This document shows, in pieces, positions 18,577 to 28,303 of a DNA stretch of 64,000 nucleotides. The DNA comes from Ktedonobacterales bacterium (GTDB lineage: Bacteria > Chloroflexota > Ktedonobacteria > Ktedonobacterales > Ktedonobacteraceae), in contig DAIDJF010000016.1 in NCBI GenBank assembly GCA_027451525.1, positions 1 to 64,000 on the forward strand, in the 5' to 3' direction. The notes under the pieces were generated by a model. The model saw only the letters and a program-made list of their open reading frames with translations. It was not told the origin of the DNA and did not search any database. A program made the position numbers and the translations under genes. Positions within the stretch are counted from its first letter, which is position 1; each line of letters starts with the position of its first letter.

Positions 18577-19395
18577 ATGCATGTAAAAGTAGGATGCGAG
18601 TTTCGGTACGAGGCGACATGGTCAACCCCTGCCGTGATGCAGGTGCAACCGCGCCCAGATGGCGATCATCGTCTCTTAAAAGAGACATGGCAAACAACAC
18701 CACACATTGATCGACACAGCTATCAGGACCTCTACGGCAATGCCTGCCAGCGCATGGTGATTCCGGCGGGTGAGCCGATCATATACTATGACGCCCTGGT
18801 CGAGGTCTCTGGCGAGCTGGATGCCGCAAACCCAGACGCGCACCAATTATCCGTTGATGCATTGCCCGACGAGGTGCTGGTCTATACCCTGCCCAGTCGT
18901 TTCTGCCTGTCCGACGTGCTTTCCGATGTAGCATGGCAGCAGTTTGGCAGTTTGCAACCCGGTTGGTCTCGCGTGCAGGCGATTTGTGATTGGGTCCATG
19001 ATAATATCCGCTTCCAGTACGGAACCAGCAATGCCCTGACAACCTCCGCTGATGTCTATCAGCAACGCATTGGCGTCTGTCGCGACTTTGCCCACCTGGC
19101 TGTGACCTTCTGTCGTGCCCTGAATATCCCCGCACGCTACGTCTTTGGCTATCTGCCCGATATCGGCGTGCCCGTTGCAGAAGAGCCGATGGATTTCGCA
19201 GCCTGGATGGAGGTCTACCTGGGAGACCGTTGGTGGACATTTGACCCGCGCAACAACGCGCGCCGCATCGGGCGCGTGCTGATCGGGCGTGGACGCGACG
19301 CTCTGGACATTGCGATGGTAACAACCTACGGCATGCCACGCCTCGTCAATATGACAGTCTGGGCCGACGAAGCCACAGAAACGGTGGGGGCGTAA
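18577..19395 (+). CDS. Transglutaminase-like protein, probable loss of catalytic His
   Basis: This 272-residue protein has an N-terminal beta domain and a transglutaminase core. The nucleophile region is present (RIGVCRDFAHLAVTFCRALNIPARYVFGY) and the Asp region is TFDPRNN, followed by RIGRVLIGRGRDALDIA. At the usual His position it reads DFAAWMEVYLG, so the catalytic His seems replaced by Ala, suggesting a non-enzymatic or altered role. ATG 18577 has an AGAGGA site; 16 further in-frame residues upstream lack one. The next transglutaminase gene begins 3 bases after its stop, so the two are probably co-translated. Confidence 0.85.
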   Translation: MHVKVGCEFRYEATWSTPAVMQVQPRPDGDHRLLKETWQTTPHIDRHSYQDLYGNACQRMVIPAGEPIIYYDALVEVSGELDAANPDAHQLSVDALPDEVLVYTLPSRFCLSDVLSDVAWQQFGSLQPGWSRVQAICDWVHDNIRFQYGTSNALTTSADVYQQRIGVCRDFAHLAVTFCRALNIPARYVFGYLPDIGVPVAEEPMDFAAWMEVYLGDRWWTFDPRNNARRIGRVLIGRGRDALDIAMVTTYGMPRLVNMTVWADEATETVGA

Positions 19396-19398
19396 AGC

Positions 19399-20349
19399 AT
19401 GGCATCTGATGAACTCCATAACCAGTCCACCGACATCAAAACGCAGATCGCGACGATGCCCTTGCTCGACCATCGCAGCGTGGACTGGAAACGGGTACAG
19501 CGCACCGCCTATCTGCTGCATCAACAGTTGCGCTATGACTACCCTGGCCCTATCCATGACTTGCAGCAACGCCTGATGCTGCTTCCACCAGAAAGATATG
19601 GCGACCAGCGGCGCGTGGTCTATCGCTTGGAAGTCTCCGCTGAGCAGAACACGGTACGCACGTATAGCGATGATTTTGGCAATTGCGTAATCGCGGTCCA
19701 TGTGCCCGAAGTCGCGCAGTCTATCGAGTTCGAGACGTGGATTGTCGTGGAACGCTCCGCCAATTATGGTCCCCACTACGTGCCCGCCACGCTACTGAGT
19801 GCGCCCTATTGTCGTGAAGTCTCGGCCCTGACACAACCCGATGAGACATTGCGCCAGATTGCCGCCGAGTTGCAGGCCAAGCCTGTGCAGGAGGAGGAGA
19901 TTGCGGGGCTGACATTAGCGCGCCGTATCAACGAGCGCGTCTATAAGGCCTTCAGCTACGCGCATGACGTGACCAGTATCCATACAACGGCAGCGCAGGC
20001 GTGGGCCTTAAAACGCGGGGTCTGCCAGGACTATTCACATGTGATGCTCGCGCTCTGTCGCCTGTGCGGGTTAGCGGCACGCTATGTCTCTGGTCACTTG
20101 CTGGGCGAAGGTGGCACGCATGCCTGGGTCGAGGTCCTGTTGCCCGCCCCTGGTCGTCCCGCCGAGGCTATCGCGTGGCCCTTTGATCCAACGCACGGTG
20201 ACGAGGCCAGCCTGAACTATCTGACCATCGCCGTCGGGCGCGACTATTACGATGTGGCCCCCACGTCAGGAACCTACCGCGCCCCCTACGCCGGACAACT
20301 CTCGGCCCACAAGCGCGTTGACCTGACCGAACTGGAGTACACCCCGTAA
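19399..20349 (+). CDS. Transglutaminase-like protein
   Basis: This 316-residue protein has an N-terminal bacterial transglutaminase domain (to about residue 140) and a core with an intact triad: Cys in KRGVCQDYSHVM, His in GGTHAWVEVLL and Asp in WPFDPTHGDEASLNY. It ends with the common IAVGRDYYDVAPTSGTYR segment, also seen in the leftward transglutaminase as IAVGRDYADVPPTRGVFR. It starts 3 bases after the His-less paralogue, so the products may form a heteromer. No signal peptide is visible. Confidence 0.92.
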   Translation: MASDELHNQSTDIKTQIATMPLLDHRSVDWKRVQRTAYLLHQQLRYDYPGPIHDLQQRLMLLPPERYGDQRRVVYRLEVSAEQNTVRTYSDDFGNCVIAVHVPEVAQSIEFETWIVVERSANYGPHYVPATLLSAPYCREVSALTQPDETLRQIAAELQAKPVQEEEIAGLTLARRINERVYKAFSYAHDVTSIHTTAAQAWALKRGVCQDYSHVMLALCRLCGLAARYVSGHLLGEGGTHAWVEVLLPAPGRPAEAIAWPFDPTHGDEASLNYLTIAVGRDYYDVAPTSGTYRAPYAGQLSAHKRVDLTELEYTP

Positions 20350-20397
20350 AAAATTGAAGCGTGTGTAACGAATGTATTTGGTCATCAAAAATGTTGT

Positions 20398-20480
20398 GTA
20401 GGGGTGTGATGGAATCACACCCTTCGTCCCCCGTTCGCATGGCCTCCCGCATGGCTCCCCAGGCGGATTGGCGCACAGGC
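20398..20480. repeat. Family A palindromic repeat, copy 3 (right end divergent)
   Basis: The copy begins GTAGGGGTGTGAT and forms a 9-bp hairpin (20402-20410 with 20414-20422). The matching hairpin of the 14.1 kb copy has C-G where this one has T-A at one stem position, a compensated change. The core ATGGCTCCCCAGGCGGATTG follows. The right end of the full element is missing and runs into the 3' end of the propeller gene. Confidence 0.8.
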
Positions 20481-20481
20481 A

Positions 20482-21711
20482 TTATCCCTTGCCCATAGGC
20501 GGCGCAGGGTGACCTGGATTGGGACTGGGGACAGCCTGCCAGGAGCGACCATCCCAATGCTCGATCAAGGTGATGCTTTCGCCTGTGCCAAATGTGACAT
20601 CGCTACTCCCCACAGCCCAGATATTGTCGGCGGCGAACGCAGAAATGCTGTTGAGTTGGCTACCTGCGAAGAATGAGGGAGCTTTGACCGAATGCCAGTT
20701 CTGTCCATCCCAGTGATACACGAGCACCGTATTCGTCTTCTTTTCTGCGAGATTTCCGGCAGAGCCAACCGCCCAGGCGTCGTGCGCATTCACGACAGCA
20801 ATTGCCTGGAACGCGGACCCGGGCGTGTGCAGGTTGGGATTCTGAGGTGCTGAGCCATAAACGACCTCCCAGCGAGTGCCGTTCCAACGCTCTATCAGCG
20901 GAGTTGCTTGATAAACGGATGAAAGCTCTATCTCGCCCACAGCCCAGAGCTGACCCCCTGGCAATGCAGCTAATCCCGTAAAGTCGGGGTCGCCGAGCAG
21001 CCGCTTATCTTGCGTCCCTTCAGGCATAGGGACAACATTCCAGGTTTTGCCATCCCAGTGTTCCGCCAGTGCGTGATAGTCCGTATGCCCAACGGCCCAG
21101 AGATCGTTTGCCGACCTGCCAGCGATGGCTTGCAGTGCACTGCCCAGGTCAGTGTCAGGCTGTGGAACGTTGCTCCAGATTGTACCATCCCAATGCTCGA
21201 TACGTGCTTGCCTCTCGTCGGTTCCGACTGCCCAGACATTGTGTGACGAGAGGGCAAGCACGCTTAAAAGGCTACCCTGACCGGTGCGCAAGCCAGCAGA
21301 TAATGACTGCCAGTGTTGCCCATCCCAGTGCAGGGCGAGGGATTGTCTGCCTGAACGACAAAAGCCGTCACCACCTACAGCCCAGATGTCATTGGCGGCA
21401 AAGGCGGAGAGAGCACAGAGTTCGCCCGCGATGTCTGGTAGCACGGTCTGCCAATGCTGTCCATTCCAATGTTCGATCAGCGTATCAAATCCAAAATGGC
21501 TGGATGAGGACATGCCGCCAACCGCCCAAATATTATCTGACGTCAATGCAACGACAGCGTTCAAGACATTACTCGTGGGTCCTCTAGACGTGCCAGGACT
21601 TGTACAGGCACTTGTGAAAAAGATCAAAAGCAGTAGCAGCACGATCAGCCATCCATTCCATATTTCTACGCGCTGGCCTGTGCGAAGCTCCGACCTGTCT
21701 AGAGGAACCAT
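20482..21711 (-). CDS. Secreted seven-repeat beta-propeller protein
   Basis: The 409-residue protein has a membrane-targeting N-terminus (WLIVLLLLLIFFTSACTS) with a non-classical lipobox-like TSAC, so it may be lipid-anchored or simply secreted. Seven copies of a roughly 50-residue unit follow, each with a NDIWAVG-type motif (variants NIWAVGG, NVWAVGT, NDLWAVGH, QLWAVGE, DAWAVGS) and a nearby W-DG/NG-W segment. This predicts a seven-bladed propeller, probably for binding outside the cell. ATG 21711 has a GAGGAGGG site. Its stop lies beside a family A repeat. Confidence 0.85.
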   Translation of the reverse strand: MVPLDRSELRTGQRVEIWNGWLIVLLLLLIFFTSACTSPGTSRGPTSNVLNAVVALTSDNIWAVGGMSSSSHFGFDTLIEHWNGQHWQTVLPDIAGELCALSAFAANDIWAVGGDGFCRSGRQSLALHWDGQHWQSLSAGLRTGQGSLLSVLALSSHNVWAVGTDERQARIEHWDGTIWSNVPQPDTDLGSALQAIAGRSANDLWAVGHTDYHALAEHWDGKTWNVVPMPEGTQDKRLLGDPDFTGLAALPGGQLWAVGEIELSSVYQATPLIERWNGTRWEVVYGSAPQNPNLHTPGSAFQAIAVVNAHDAWAVGSAGNLAEKKTNTVLVYHWDGQNWHSVKAPSFFAGSQLNSISAFAADNIWAVGSSDVTFGTGESITLIEHWDGRSWQAVPSPNPGHPAPPMGKG

Positions 21712-21991
21712 GCTGCCCTCCTCGTGCTCTCTGTTTGTACGCCTGCCCAATCTTAGTATTAATAGTACGCTTAGCATGGCGCGATATTCCCACGCTTACA
21801 CACTACGCCTCGCGCCACAAGTCAGGATATCAGTGCAAGGATAGTTCGTTCGGAACCACCTCACGTGATGAAATGCAGTAACAGAACGTTATAATATAAG
21901 AACAAGTTGCCTGATTTGTGCCAATTTGCTATGATTAGATGGCTCATCCTCTCTCTGCATTCTCATCACACATCGGAAACGAGGTATTTTT

Positions 21992-24900
21992 ATGGCTCGC
22001 GCTACCGGGATTCCGCCGCACCATATAAAACAAGATATACAGGAACAGAAACGCAATACACGCAACTCTTCGATTGTCACGCTCGCCCTCTGGCGGCTGC
22101 GTAGCACGTGGTTTCTCCTGCTCATGACCATGCTTGGCGTGATTGCCGCGGTCGCAGTAGTCAGTGCAGTCCCGCTCTTTAGCACAATTACCGTTACTGC
22201 TGGTTTGCATACCTTGCTCGACAGCACGCCGCGCAGTTCTGCCCTGACCATCATCAGTCAGCACATGGGCATGTCTTCCACTATCGAGCAGAGCATGCAG
22301 GAACAGCTTGATCCTATCTTTCAGCATAATCTGGGTTCTTATCTTAACCCCACCCATTCGACGCTTTTAACGGCCTCAAATATCGCTGTTACAGGCCCGG
22401 CAGCCAATATTCCCGCTGGTAGCTATCAGCTTGCGCTTACGGGCACGCAAAGCGACCGGATTGGCACGCATATTCAGCTTTTACAGGGCCGTCTGCCGCA
22501 CGCCAATCCCAATGCGCTTGAAGTTCTGCTCACGCCTGCCACCGCACAGGCATTTCATGCTACCGTTGGTTCGACTTTTACGCTCGCTCAAACCTATTTG
22601 CCCATCCAGCAACTCCAAAACAATTTCGGGCAGCCTCTGCGCGAAACGGATTTCCCGCTGCGCGTCACTGTCGTTGGTCTCTTTCAGGTTCCCGCCACAC
22701 AACTACTCTATTGGAATAACTCGAGCTTTCAGCCCGATCACATCAACCTTCCTGGGCAACCATTCCCCACCTTCTTTTATACCTTTCTCATTCCTAGCGA
22801 TGGCTATCTCACCACACTTGACAAAGTAGCCGCGCAATCTTCCCAGCCAGCAATCTACTCGCTTGATCCCTTTACACTTACCTCTACCTACCAGATCAAT
22901 AGCGAGAACATTAACAGCACAAACTTGAGCGATCTCATCCATCATCTCACCGCATTACAAAGTGCCTTAACTGCCACCTATGGCGATATCCAGCAGGGCA
23001 GTACAAGTGGTTTCTATACAATGGATTCTCAGCCGCCGCTCTACCTGCTCGGCGTGCAACTGAGTAGCGATATCCTCCCGACCGCGAGCACACAAAGCAA
23101 TCTGGAACAATATAGTACGCGCATTGCCCTCTTAAATGTGCCAACGCTGGTTTTGACACTACAGATCATTATTCTCCTCTTGCTGTTTGTCAGCATCATG
23201 ATTGATCTGCTGGTTGAACGACAGGCCAGCGCCATCGCGATGCTGCGCAGTCGCGGTGCGAGCGGCGGACAGGTCTTTGGCGCGCTCCTGACACAGGGCG
23301 TGGGTATCAGCCTCCTGGCCTTCTTGCTTGGAATTCCACTCGCGCCCATACTGGTCACAGCTATGGCTCATGCGGCCTTACCCACACAGCAGCAAGATGC
23401 TCTCATGACGGTCCTTAGCCAACCCCGCACCATCCTGACAGAGACGAGCATCTACGCGCTGGCAATGGTCGTTGTCGCCATTCTCACGATGGCCCTTGCG
23501 CTCAGACGGGCAGCACAGATGGACATTCTCTCGCTCAGAAGGGCGAACGCACGCAACACACGCGCACCCTTCTGGCGGCGCTTGAACCTGGACATTATCG
23601 CTGCCCTGCTGGCCTTTGTGGGCTACGGCGTCTCGCTTTACCTCGGTTCCATCAATGCCGTCATCAACACGCAGGGGCAGGCACTGATCAGCGTACCCCT
23701 GACGCTACTGGCCCCATTCTTTCTTATTCTCGGCCTGCTCTTCCTTTTCTTGCGTATCTTTCCACTGTTCTTACAGCTTTTAGCCTATTTCGCGGCACGT
23801 GGACGCGGCGCATCCTCTCTGTTAGCCTTCACACAAACAGCACGTCAGCCCGCGCAGAGCGTGCGCATGATCGTACTGCTGGCGGTGGCGACAGCTTTCA
23901 CAATCTTCTCGCTCGTCCTTACCGCCTCACAGGCTCAACAGGCCGTTAATCTCGCCAACTACTTCGTGGGTGCGGATTTCAGCGGCAACATCAATCCAAT
24001 CGATACACAGAACACCCTGGATAACATGCTGGCACGCTATCGCCCATTGCCAGGAATCAAGGCGGTGAGCGCGGGCTACGTGGGACAGGGCGTCACCTCT
24101 ATTGCAAATACTAATCTCTTAATTCAGGTACGCGCTGTCGATGCCAACACATTTGCCGATGTTGGCTACTGGCAGCCGCAATTCTCCGCGCAACCACTGA
24201 CGGCACTAATGGCACAGCTACGTCAACAGAGGCAACAGGCCATCACACAGGATATCGTGCCTGTCTTTATCGACGATGTGACGCAACAGCAACTACACCT
24301 GCATGTCGGCTCACCGCTCACTGTCTCGATTACCACTCTGACCAATAGTGATCTGAACTGTCGCGTTATCGGCATCATTCACAACATTCCAACTGTCAAC
24401 GATGATCAGGCCGACGCCAGTAGCGGACAGCTCACCCCACAGGGAGGGATCTTGCTCGATTACCGCACCTATGACGCGGTCTATCAGCACGACAGCGCGC
24501 ACCTTGGCCCGATGCAGGGCTTGCCCTTCAACACACTCTGGCTACGCAGTGGCAATGACGCGGCCTCCATAGCGGCGGCACGTCTCTCTCTCCGTAAATC
24601 GCAATACTTTTTGACAAATCTTGAGGACCGCCGTGCTCTGATCACAGGTATGCAGAGTGACCCGCTCTATGTCAATCTAGCGGGCATCTTGCTTTTAGGC
24701 ACGTGGACGGTGCTCCTGTTCGCCCTTCTCGGTGATCTGCTGGCCTCGCTCCTGAATATCCGCACGCGCCTGAGCGGCTTCGTCGTTCTGCGCGCATTGG
24801 GCACGACGCCCCGCCAGCTTGCCAGCGTTCTGGGCTATGAGCAGGCCCTGATCTACATCATTGCCCTCATCCTGGGCATCCTGCTTGGTACACTTTTCGC

Positions 24901-25141
24901 ACTGACGACAGTACCCACGCTGTTATTCAACAGTGTTACCGCTGCTGGTGTCTTAAGCTCACTGACGCCGGAGGACTTCTACGCTCTCCAACACACCATC
25001 CCATCCCAATTAATTGTCCCGCCCACACTCGGCCTGACGCTCCTCCTGCTCATAGTGGCGTGTTTTGGCGCGCTCGGCCTGATGGTGCGTGCGATCACGC
25101 GACCAGCAATAAGTCAGACACTGCGCCTGAATGAGGACTAA
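21992..25141 (+). CDS. ABC transporter permease, large FtsX/MacB type (paralogue 1)
   Basis: This 1049-residue permease has an N-terminal transmembrane helix (about 35-58), a large extracytoplasmic domain, a first FtsX-like block (about 385-510, with SAIAMLRSRGASGGQVFGALL), more helices, a second extracytoplasmic domain and a C-terminal FtsX block (about 900-1045, with LSGFVVLRALGTTPRQLASVLGYEQ). Such proteins couple ATPase motion to lipoprotein or lipid export, or to extracellular work, rather than classic channel transport. It ends in SQTLRLNED, a terminus shared by all three permeases here. The substrate is unknown. Confidence 0.9.
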   Translation: MARATGIPPHHIKQDIQEQKRNTRNSSIVTLALWRLRSTWFLLLMTMLGVIAAVAVVSAVPLFSTITVTAGLHTLLDSTPRSSALTIISQHMGMSSTIEQSMQEQLDPIFQHNLGSYLNPTHSTLLTASNIAVTGPAANIPAGSYQLALTGTQSDRIGTHIQLLQGRLPHANPNALEVLLTPATAQAFHATVGSTFTLAQTYLPIQQLQNNFGQPLRETDFPLRVTVVGLFQVPATQLLYWNNSSFQPDHINLPGQPFPTFFYTFLIPSDGYLTTLDKVAAQSSQPAIYSLDPFTLTSTYQINSENINSTNLSDLIHHLTALQSALTATYGDIQQGSTSGFYTMDSQPPLYLLGVQLSSDILPTASTQSNLEQYSTRIALLNVPTLVLTLQIIILLLLFVSIMIDLLVERQASAIAMLRSRGASGGQVFGALLTQGVGISLLAFLLGIPLAPILVTAMAHAALPTQQQDALMTVLSQPRTILTETSIYALAMVVVAILTMALALRRAAQMDILSLRRANARNTRAPFWRRLNLDIIAALLAFVGYGVSLYLGSINAVINTQGQALISVPLTLLAPFFLILGLLFLFLRIFPLFLQLLAYFAARGRGASSLLAFTQTARQPAQSVRMIVLLAVATAFTIFSLVLTASQAQQAVNLANYFVGADFSGNINPIDTQNTLDNMLARYRPLPGIKAVSAGYVGQGVTSIANTNLLIQVRAVDANTFADVGYWQPQFSAQPLTALMAQLRQQRQQAITQDIVPVFIDDVTQQQLHLHVGSPLTVSITTLTNSDLNCRVIGIIHNIPTVNDDQADASSGQLTPQGGILLDYRTYDAVYQHDSAHLGPMQGLPFNTLWLRSGNDAASIAAARLSLRKSQYFLTNLEDRRALITGMQSDPLYVNLAGILLLGTWTVLLFALLGDLLASLLNIRTRLSGFVVLRALGTTPRQLASVLGYEQALIYIIALILGILLGTLFALTTVPTLLFNSVTAAGVLSSLTPEDFYALQHTIPSQLIVPPTLGLTLLLLIVACFGALGLMVRAITRPAISQTLRLNED

Positions 25142-25155
25142 TAGAAGAGGTTATC

Positions 25156-28100
25156 ATGGCTACCAGCAATAATACACCAACGCCTGTCACTTCAGCAGCC
25201 CCAACACGCTCGCGTGGACAGGCGCAGGGCAACTCGACGATGCCAGCGGTCACGCTCGCGCTCTGGCGTTGGCGGCAGGATTGGCTTCTGCTGTTACTCA
25301 GCGGCATAGGTATTCTCGCCGCCGTTATTATGCTCTCGCTTGCACCGCTACTCTCGCTTGTCACCACAACGGCAGGTCTGCGCGATCTACTCACCACACC
25401 CGCGACAAACGCGCAATTCCAGCTTGCTACAAGCTCTCAAGCCATTTCGCGCAACGAACTCAACGCCATTCAGCAGCAGTTTGACCCGACTATACAGCAT
25501 TTTCTGCATGGCGCTCTTGCAGCCCAGCCTCTTCTTGCCACCCAACTCTCCGGCCTGACGGTCACACAGCCAGCACCAGCGCATACAGGCGATCAGGCCA
25601 CCCTGTACAGCTACGATATTTCACAAATTATCTCTCATACCACGCTGCTTGCGGGCAGGCTCCCCGCAAATAACAGCGCAGGCTCTCTAGAAGCGGTTCT
25701 CACGTCTGCAACAGCAAAGCAATTGCGCGTACAGGTCGGCTCAACATTGACCTTACAGTTCTCTTTCACGACCAGCATTAACGACCTGAACACGACAAAA
25801 TTCTTTAACACGCCGCTCGCCCTCAAAATCGTGGGTATTTTTCAGCCGCTTGCTCACGACCCCTTCTGGCAAGGGCAGACATTCAATCCACAACCGGAGA
25901 ATCCCTGGACGCTCAACAGCCTGCTTGTCTCTAACAACGGCCTGCTCAACAGCCTTGCACCTATTGTCACCCACTATCATACTAGCGCGCTCTTTCTCTC
26001 TGAAAACTATAACCAGACCTGGACTTACAGCCTCGACCCGGCACACATCAGCGCGCCACAACTTGATCATCTGATCACTGCCTCGAATGCCCTGGCGACA
26101 GATATCAGTAATCGCAATGATCAGATACAGAACACAAATGCCAACGGCTCGACCTTACCAGCACCTTATCTGCAAAAAGTCAGTCTGGGCGGCGTCATCT
26201 TTAGCTCGCTCTACGCCCAGAGTATCCTTGAACAGTATCGCAGTCGCATAGCGGTACAGCAGATTCCCGTCACCATCCTGGTGCTGCAAATTATCGCGCT
26301 CATTCTTTTCTTTGTCGCAATCATGGCCGACCTGCTAATTGACCGCCAGATGTCCGCTATTGTCATGTTGCGCAGCCGTGGTGCCAGTGGACAGCAGGTC
26401 TTCGGCTCACTACTTACGCAGGGTATCGTCTTGAGCGCGCTTGCACTGTTCGTAGGGTTACCACTGACACTACTATGCGCAATCCTTGTCACACGTGCCT
26501 TACTTCCTGCCGCCTCGCAAAACGCGCTGAACGTGATTACCAGTGCGCCTCTACATGCCATCATATTAGTTGCACCTTATGCGCTCCTGGCAGCTTTGAT
26601 TGCGATTCTGGCACTGGCAATCGCGCTGGCACGCACGTTGCGCCTTGATGTGCTGGCAAGCAGGCGCGAGGTAGCGCGCTCGACACGCCGTCCGCTCTGG
26701 TTGCGCCTCAATCTGGACCTGATCGCCGCGCTGGTCGCTCTAGTGGGGTATATTGTCTCGTTCTATATCACCAGTATTGGCAGCCTGCTCAATACGCAAA
26801 CAAACACGCTGATTGCCACGCCGCTAGCCTTGATCGCTCCGCTCTTCTTGCTGCTTGCCATCGTGTTGCTCTTCCTGCGTTTTTTCCCACCACTGTTGCG
26901 TACAGCATCTGGCATCGCGGCGCGCAGTCGTGGTGCATCCTCCATGCTAGCTCTGGCCCAGATGTCGCGCTCACCGCAGCAAGCAACACGTATGACACTC
27001 CTGCTCGCCCTGGCAATCGCCTTTGCCCTCTTCACGCTCATCTTTACCGCCTCACAACAGCAACGCTCGCTGGACCTCGCCGCTTATGAAAGCGGAGCGG
27101 ATTTCAGCGGCGATCTTGCCGTCCTGAATACCGCACCCTCACTTGCGGCTATCGAGGCCGGATATCGGAAACTCGCGGGCGTGCAGGCCGCCAGTGCAGG
27201 CTATACGACAAGCGGTAGCGCGACAGGCTCGCTTCACGTGCCTATTATCGTAAAAGCCGTTGATACCGCGACATTCGCGCAGTCTGCCACTTGGAGCGCG
27301 CAAGATTCGTCTCAGCCGCTCACCGCGCTTATGCAGCAACTGGCCTCCTATCGGCAGCAAGGCATCACCCAGGACAGCGTACCAGCCATTATTGATGCTT
27401 CCGCCCAGAACAACTTGAATTTACATGTCGGCTCAACCTTCTCGCTGGGCGTTGATAATATCTATGGTCGATTACACTGCACCGTCGTCGCAATCGTGCA
27501 GCATATTCCAACGGTCGATGATCGTCTTGGCATTGCTCCTGGTAGCGATCAACCCGCCTCCGCTGGTCTCTTGCTCGATTATCAGACCTACGCCGCCATT
27601 TACGCCCACGATCTGCTTACTAACCATGTTCCCGTGTCTCCATTACCAATCAATCACGTCTGGTTGCGTAGTAGCGATAATACTGCGCAACTTAGTGCCT
27701 TGCGGTCCGCGTTAACGACGAGCGATTTGCGCCTGAATAACCTGCTAGACCGCCGCGCAATTCTCAATACGATGCAGAACGACCCGCTCTACCTCAACCT
27801 GCTTGGAATGCTCACGCTCGGCGCGTTGGCGGCTCTGCTACTCGCCCTTGTTGGCAGCCTGATCACCTCGTGGTTGAGCGTTGCCACACGCCTGACCAAT
27901 TTTGCGGTCTTACGCGCCCTGGGTACAACGCCGCGTCAGGTTGCCAGTGTGCTTGGCTGGGAACAGGTCATCATTTATGTAATTGCCTTATTACTCGGCA
28001 CACTCTTTGGGGCGTTGCTGGCAATCACCGTCGTGCCCGCGCTCGTTTTCACGAGCATTCCAATTAGTGGAACGAGCGATCTGGGCAGCAATGCATTCTA

Positions 28101-28260
28101 CAGTCTACAGCAGATTATTCCGGCGCAGATTGTTATTCCTCCCACGCTTTTTGTGGCCTTTCTGCTACTGGTCGCGCTGTGTGTGCTTGCCCTGGGCATG
28201 ATGATTCGCATTGTTGTGCGGCCCGCTCTCAGTCAGACGTTGCGTCTCAACGAGGACTAG
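25156..28260 (+). CDS. ABC transporter permease, large FtsX/MacB type (paralogue 2)
   Basis: This 1034-residue protein repeats the architecture of its neighbour, with SAIVMLRSRGASGQQVFGSLL in the first FtsX block and LTNFAVLRALGTTPRQVASVLGWEQ in the second. Both extracytoplasmic domains are shared, including the ADFSGD segment and LHVGST turns. The C-terminus reads SQTLRLNED. It starts 14 bases after paralogue 1 with an AGAGG site, in the same operon. The N-terminus is a polar, Thr/Pro-rich cytoplasmic tail. Confidence 0.9.
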   Translation: MATSNNTPTPVTSAAPTRSRGQAQGNSTMPAVTLALWRWRQDWLLLLLSGIGILAAVIMLSLAPLLSLVTTTAGLRDLLTTPATNAQFQLATSSQAISRNELNAIQQQFDPTIQHFLHGALAAQPLLATQLSGLTVTQPAPAHTGDQATLYSYDISQIISHTTLLAGRLPANNSAGSLEAVLTSATAKQLRVQVGSTLTLQFSFTTSINDLNTTKFFNTPLALKIVGIFQPLAHDPFWQGQTFNPQPENPWTLNSLLVSNNGLLNSLAPIVTHYHTSALFLSENYNQTWTYSLDPAHISAPQLDHLITASNALATDISNRNDQIQNTNANGSTLPAPYLQKVSLGGVIFSSLYAQSILEQYRSRIAVQQIPVTILVLQIIALILFFVAIMADLLIDRQMSAIVMLRSRGASGQQVFGSLLTQGIVLSALALFVGLPLTLLCAILVTRALLPAASQNALNVITSAPLHAIILVAPYALLAALIAILALAIALARTLRLDVLASRREVARSTRRPLWLRLNLDLIAALVALVGYIVSFYITSIGSLLNTQTNTLIATPLALIAPLFLLLAIVLLFLRFFPPLLRTASGIAARSRGASSMLALAQMSRSPQQATRMTLLLALAIAFALFTLIFTASQQQRSLDLAAYESGADFSGDLAVLNTAPSLAAIEAGYRKLAGVQAASAGYTTSGSATGSLHVPIIVKAVDTATFAQSATWSAQDSSQPLTALMQQLASYRQQGITQDSVPAIIDASAQNNLNLHVGSTFSLGVDNIYGRLHCTVVAIVQHIPTVDDRLGIAPGSDQPASAGLLLDYQTYAAIYAHDLLTNHVPVSPLPINHVWLRSSDNTAQLSALRSALTTSDLRLNNLLDRRAILNTMQNDPLYLNLLGMLTLGALAALLLALVGSLITSWLSVATRLTNFAVLRALGTTPRQVASVLGWEQVIIYVIALLLGTLFGALLAITVVPALVFTSIPISGTSDLGSNAFYSLQQIIPAQIVIPPTLFVAFLLLVALCVLALGMMIRIVVRPALSQTLRLNED

Positions 28261-28303
28261 TTGATGTGCTACAATTGATCTAATCTACATTGAGGTGAGA
28301 ACG

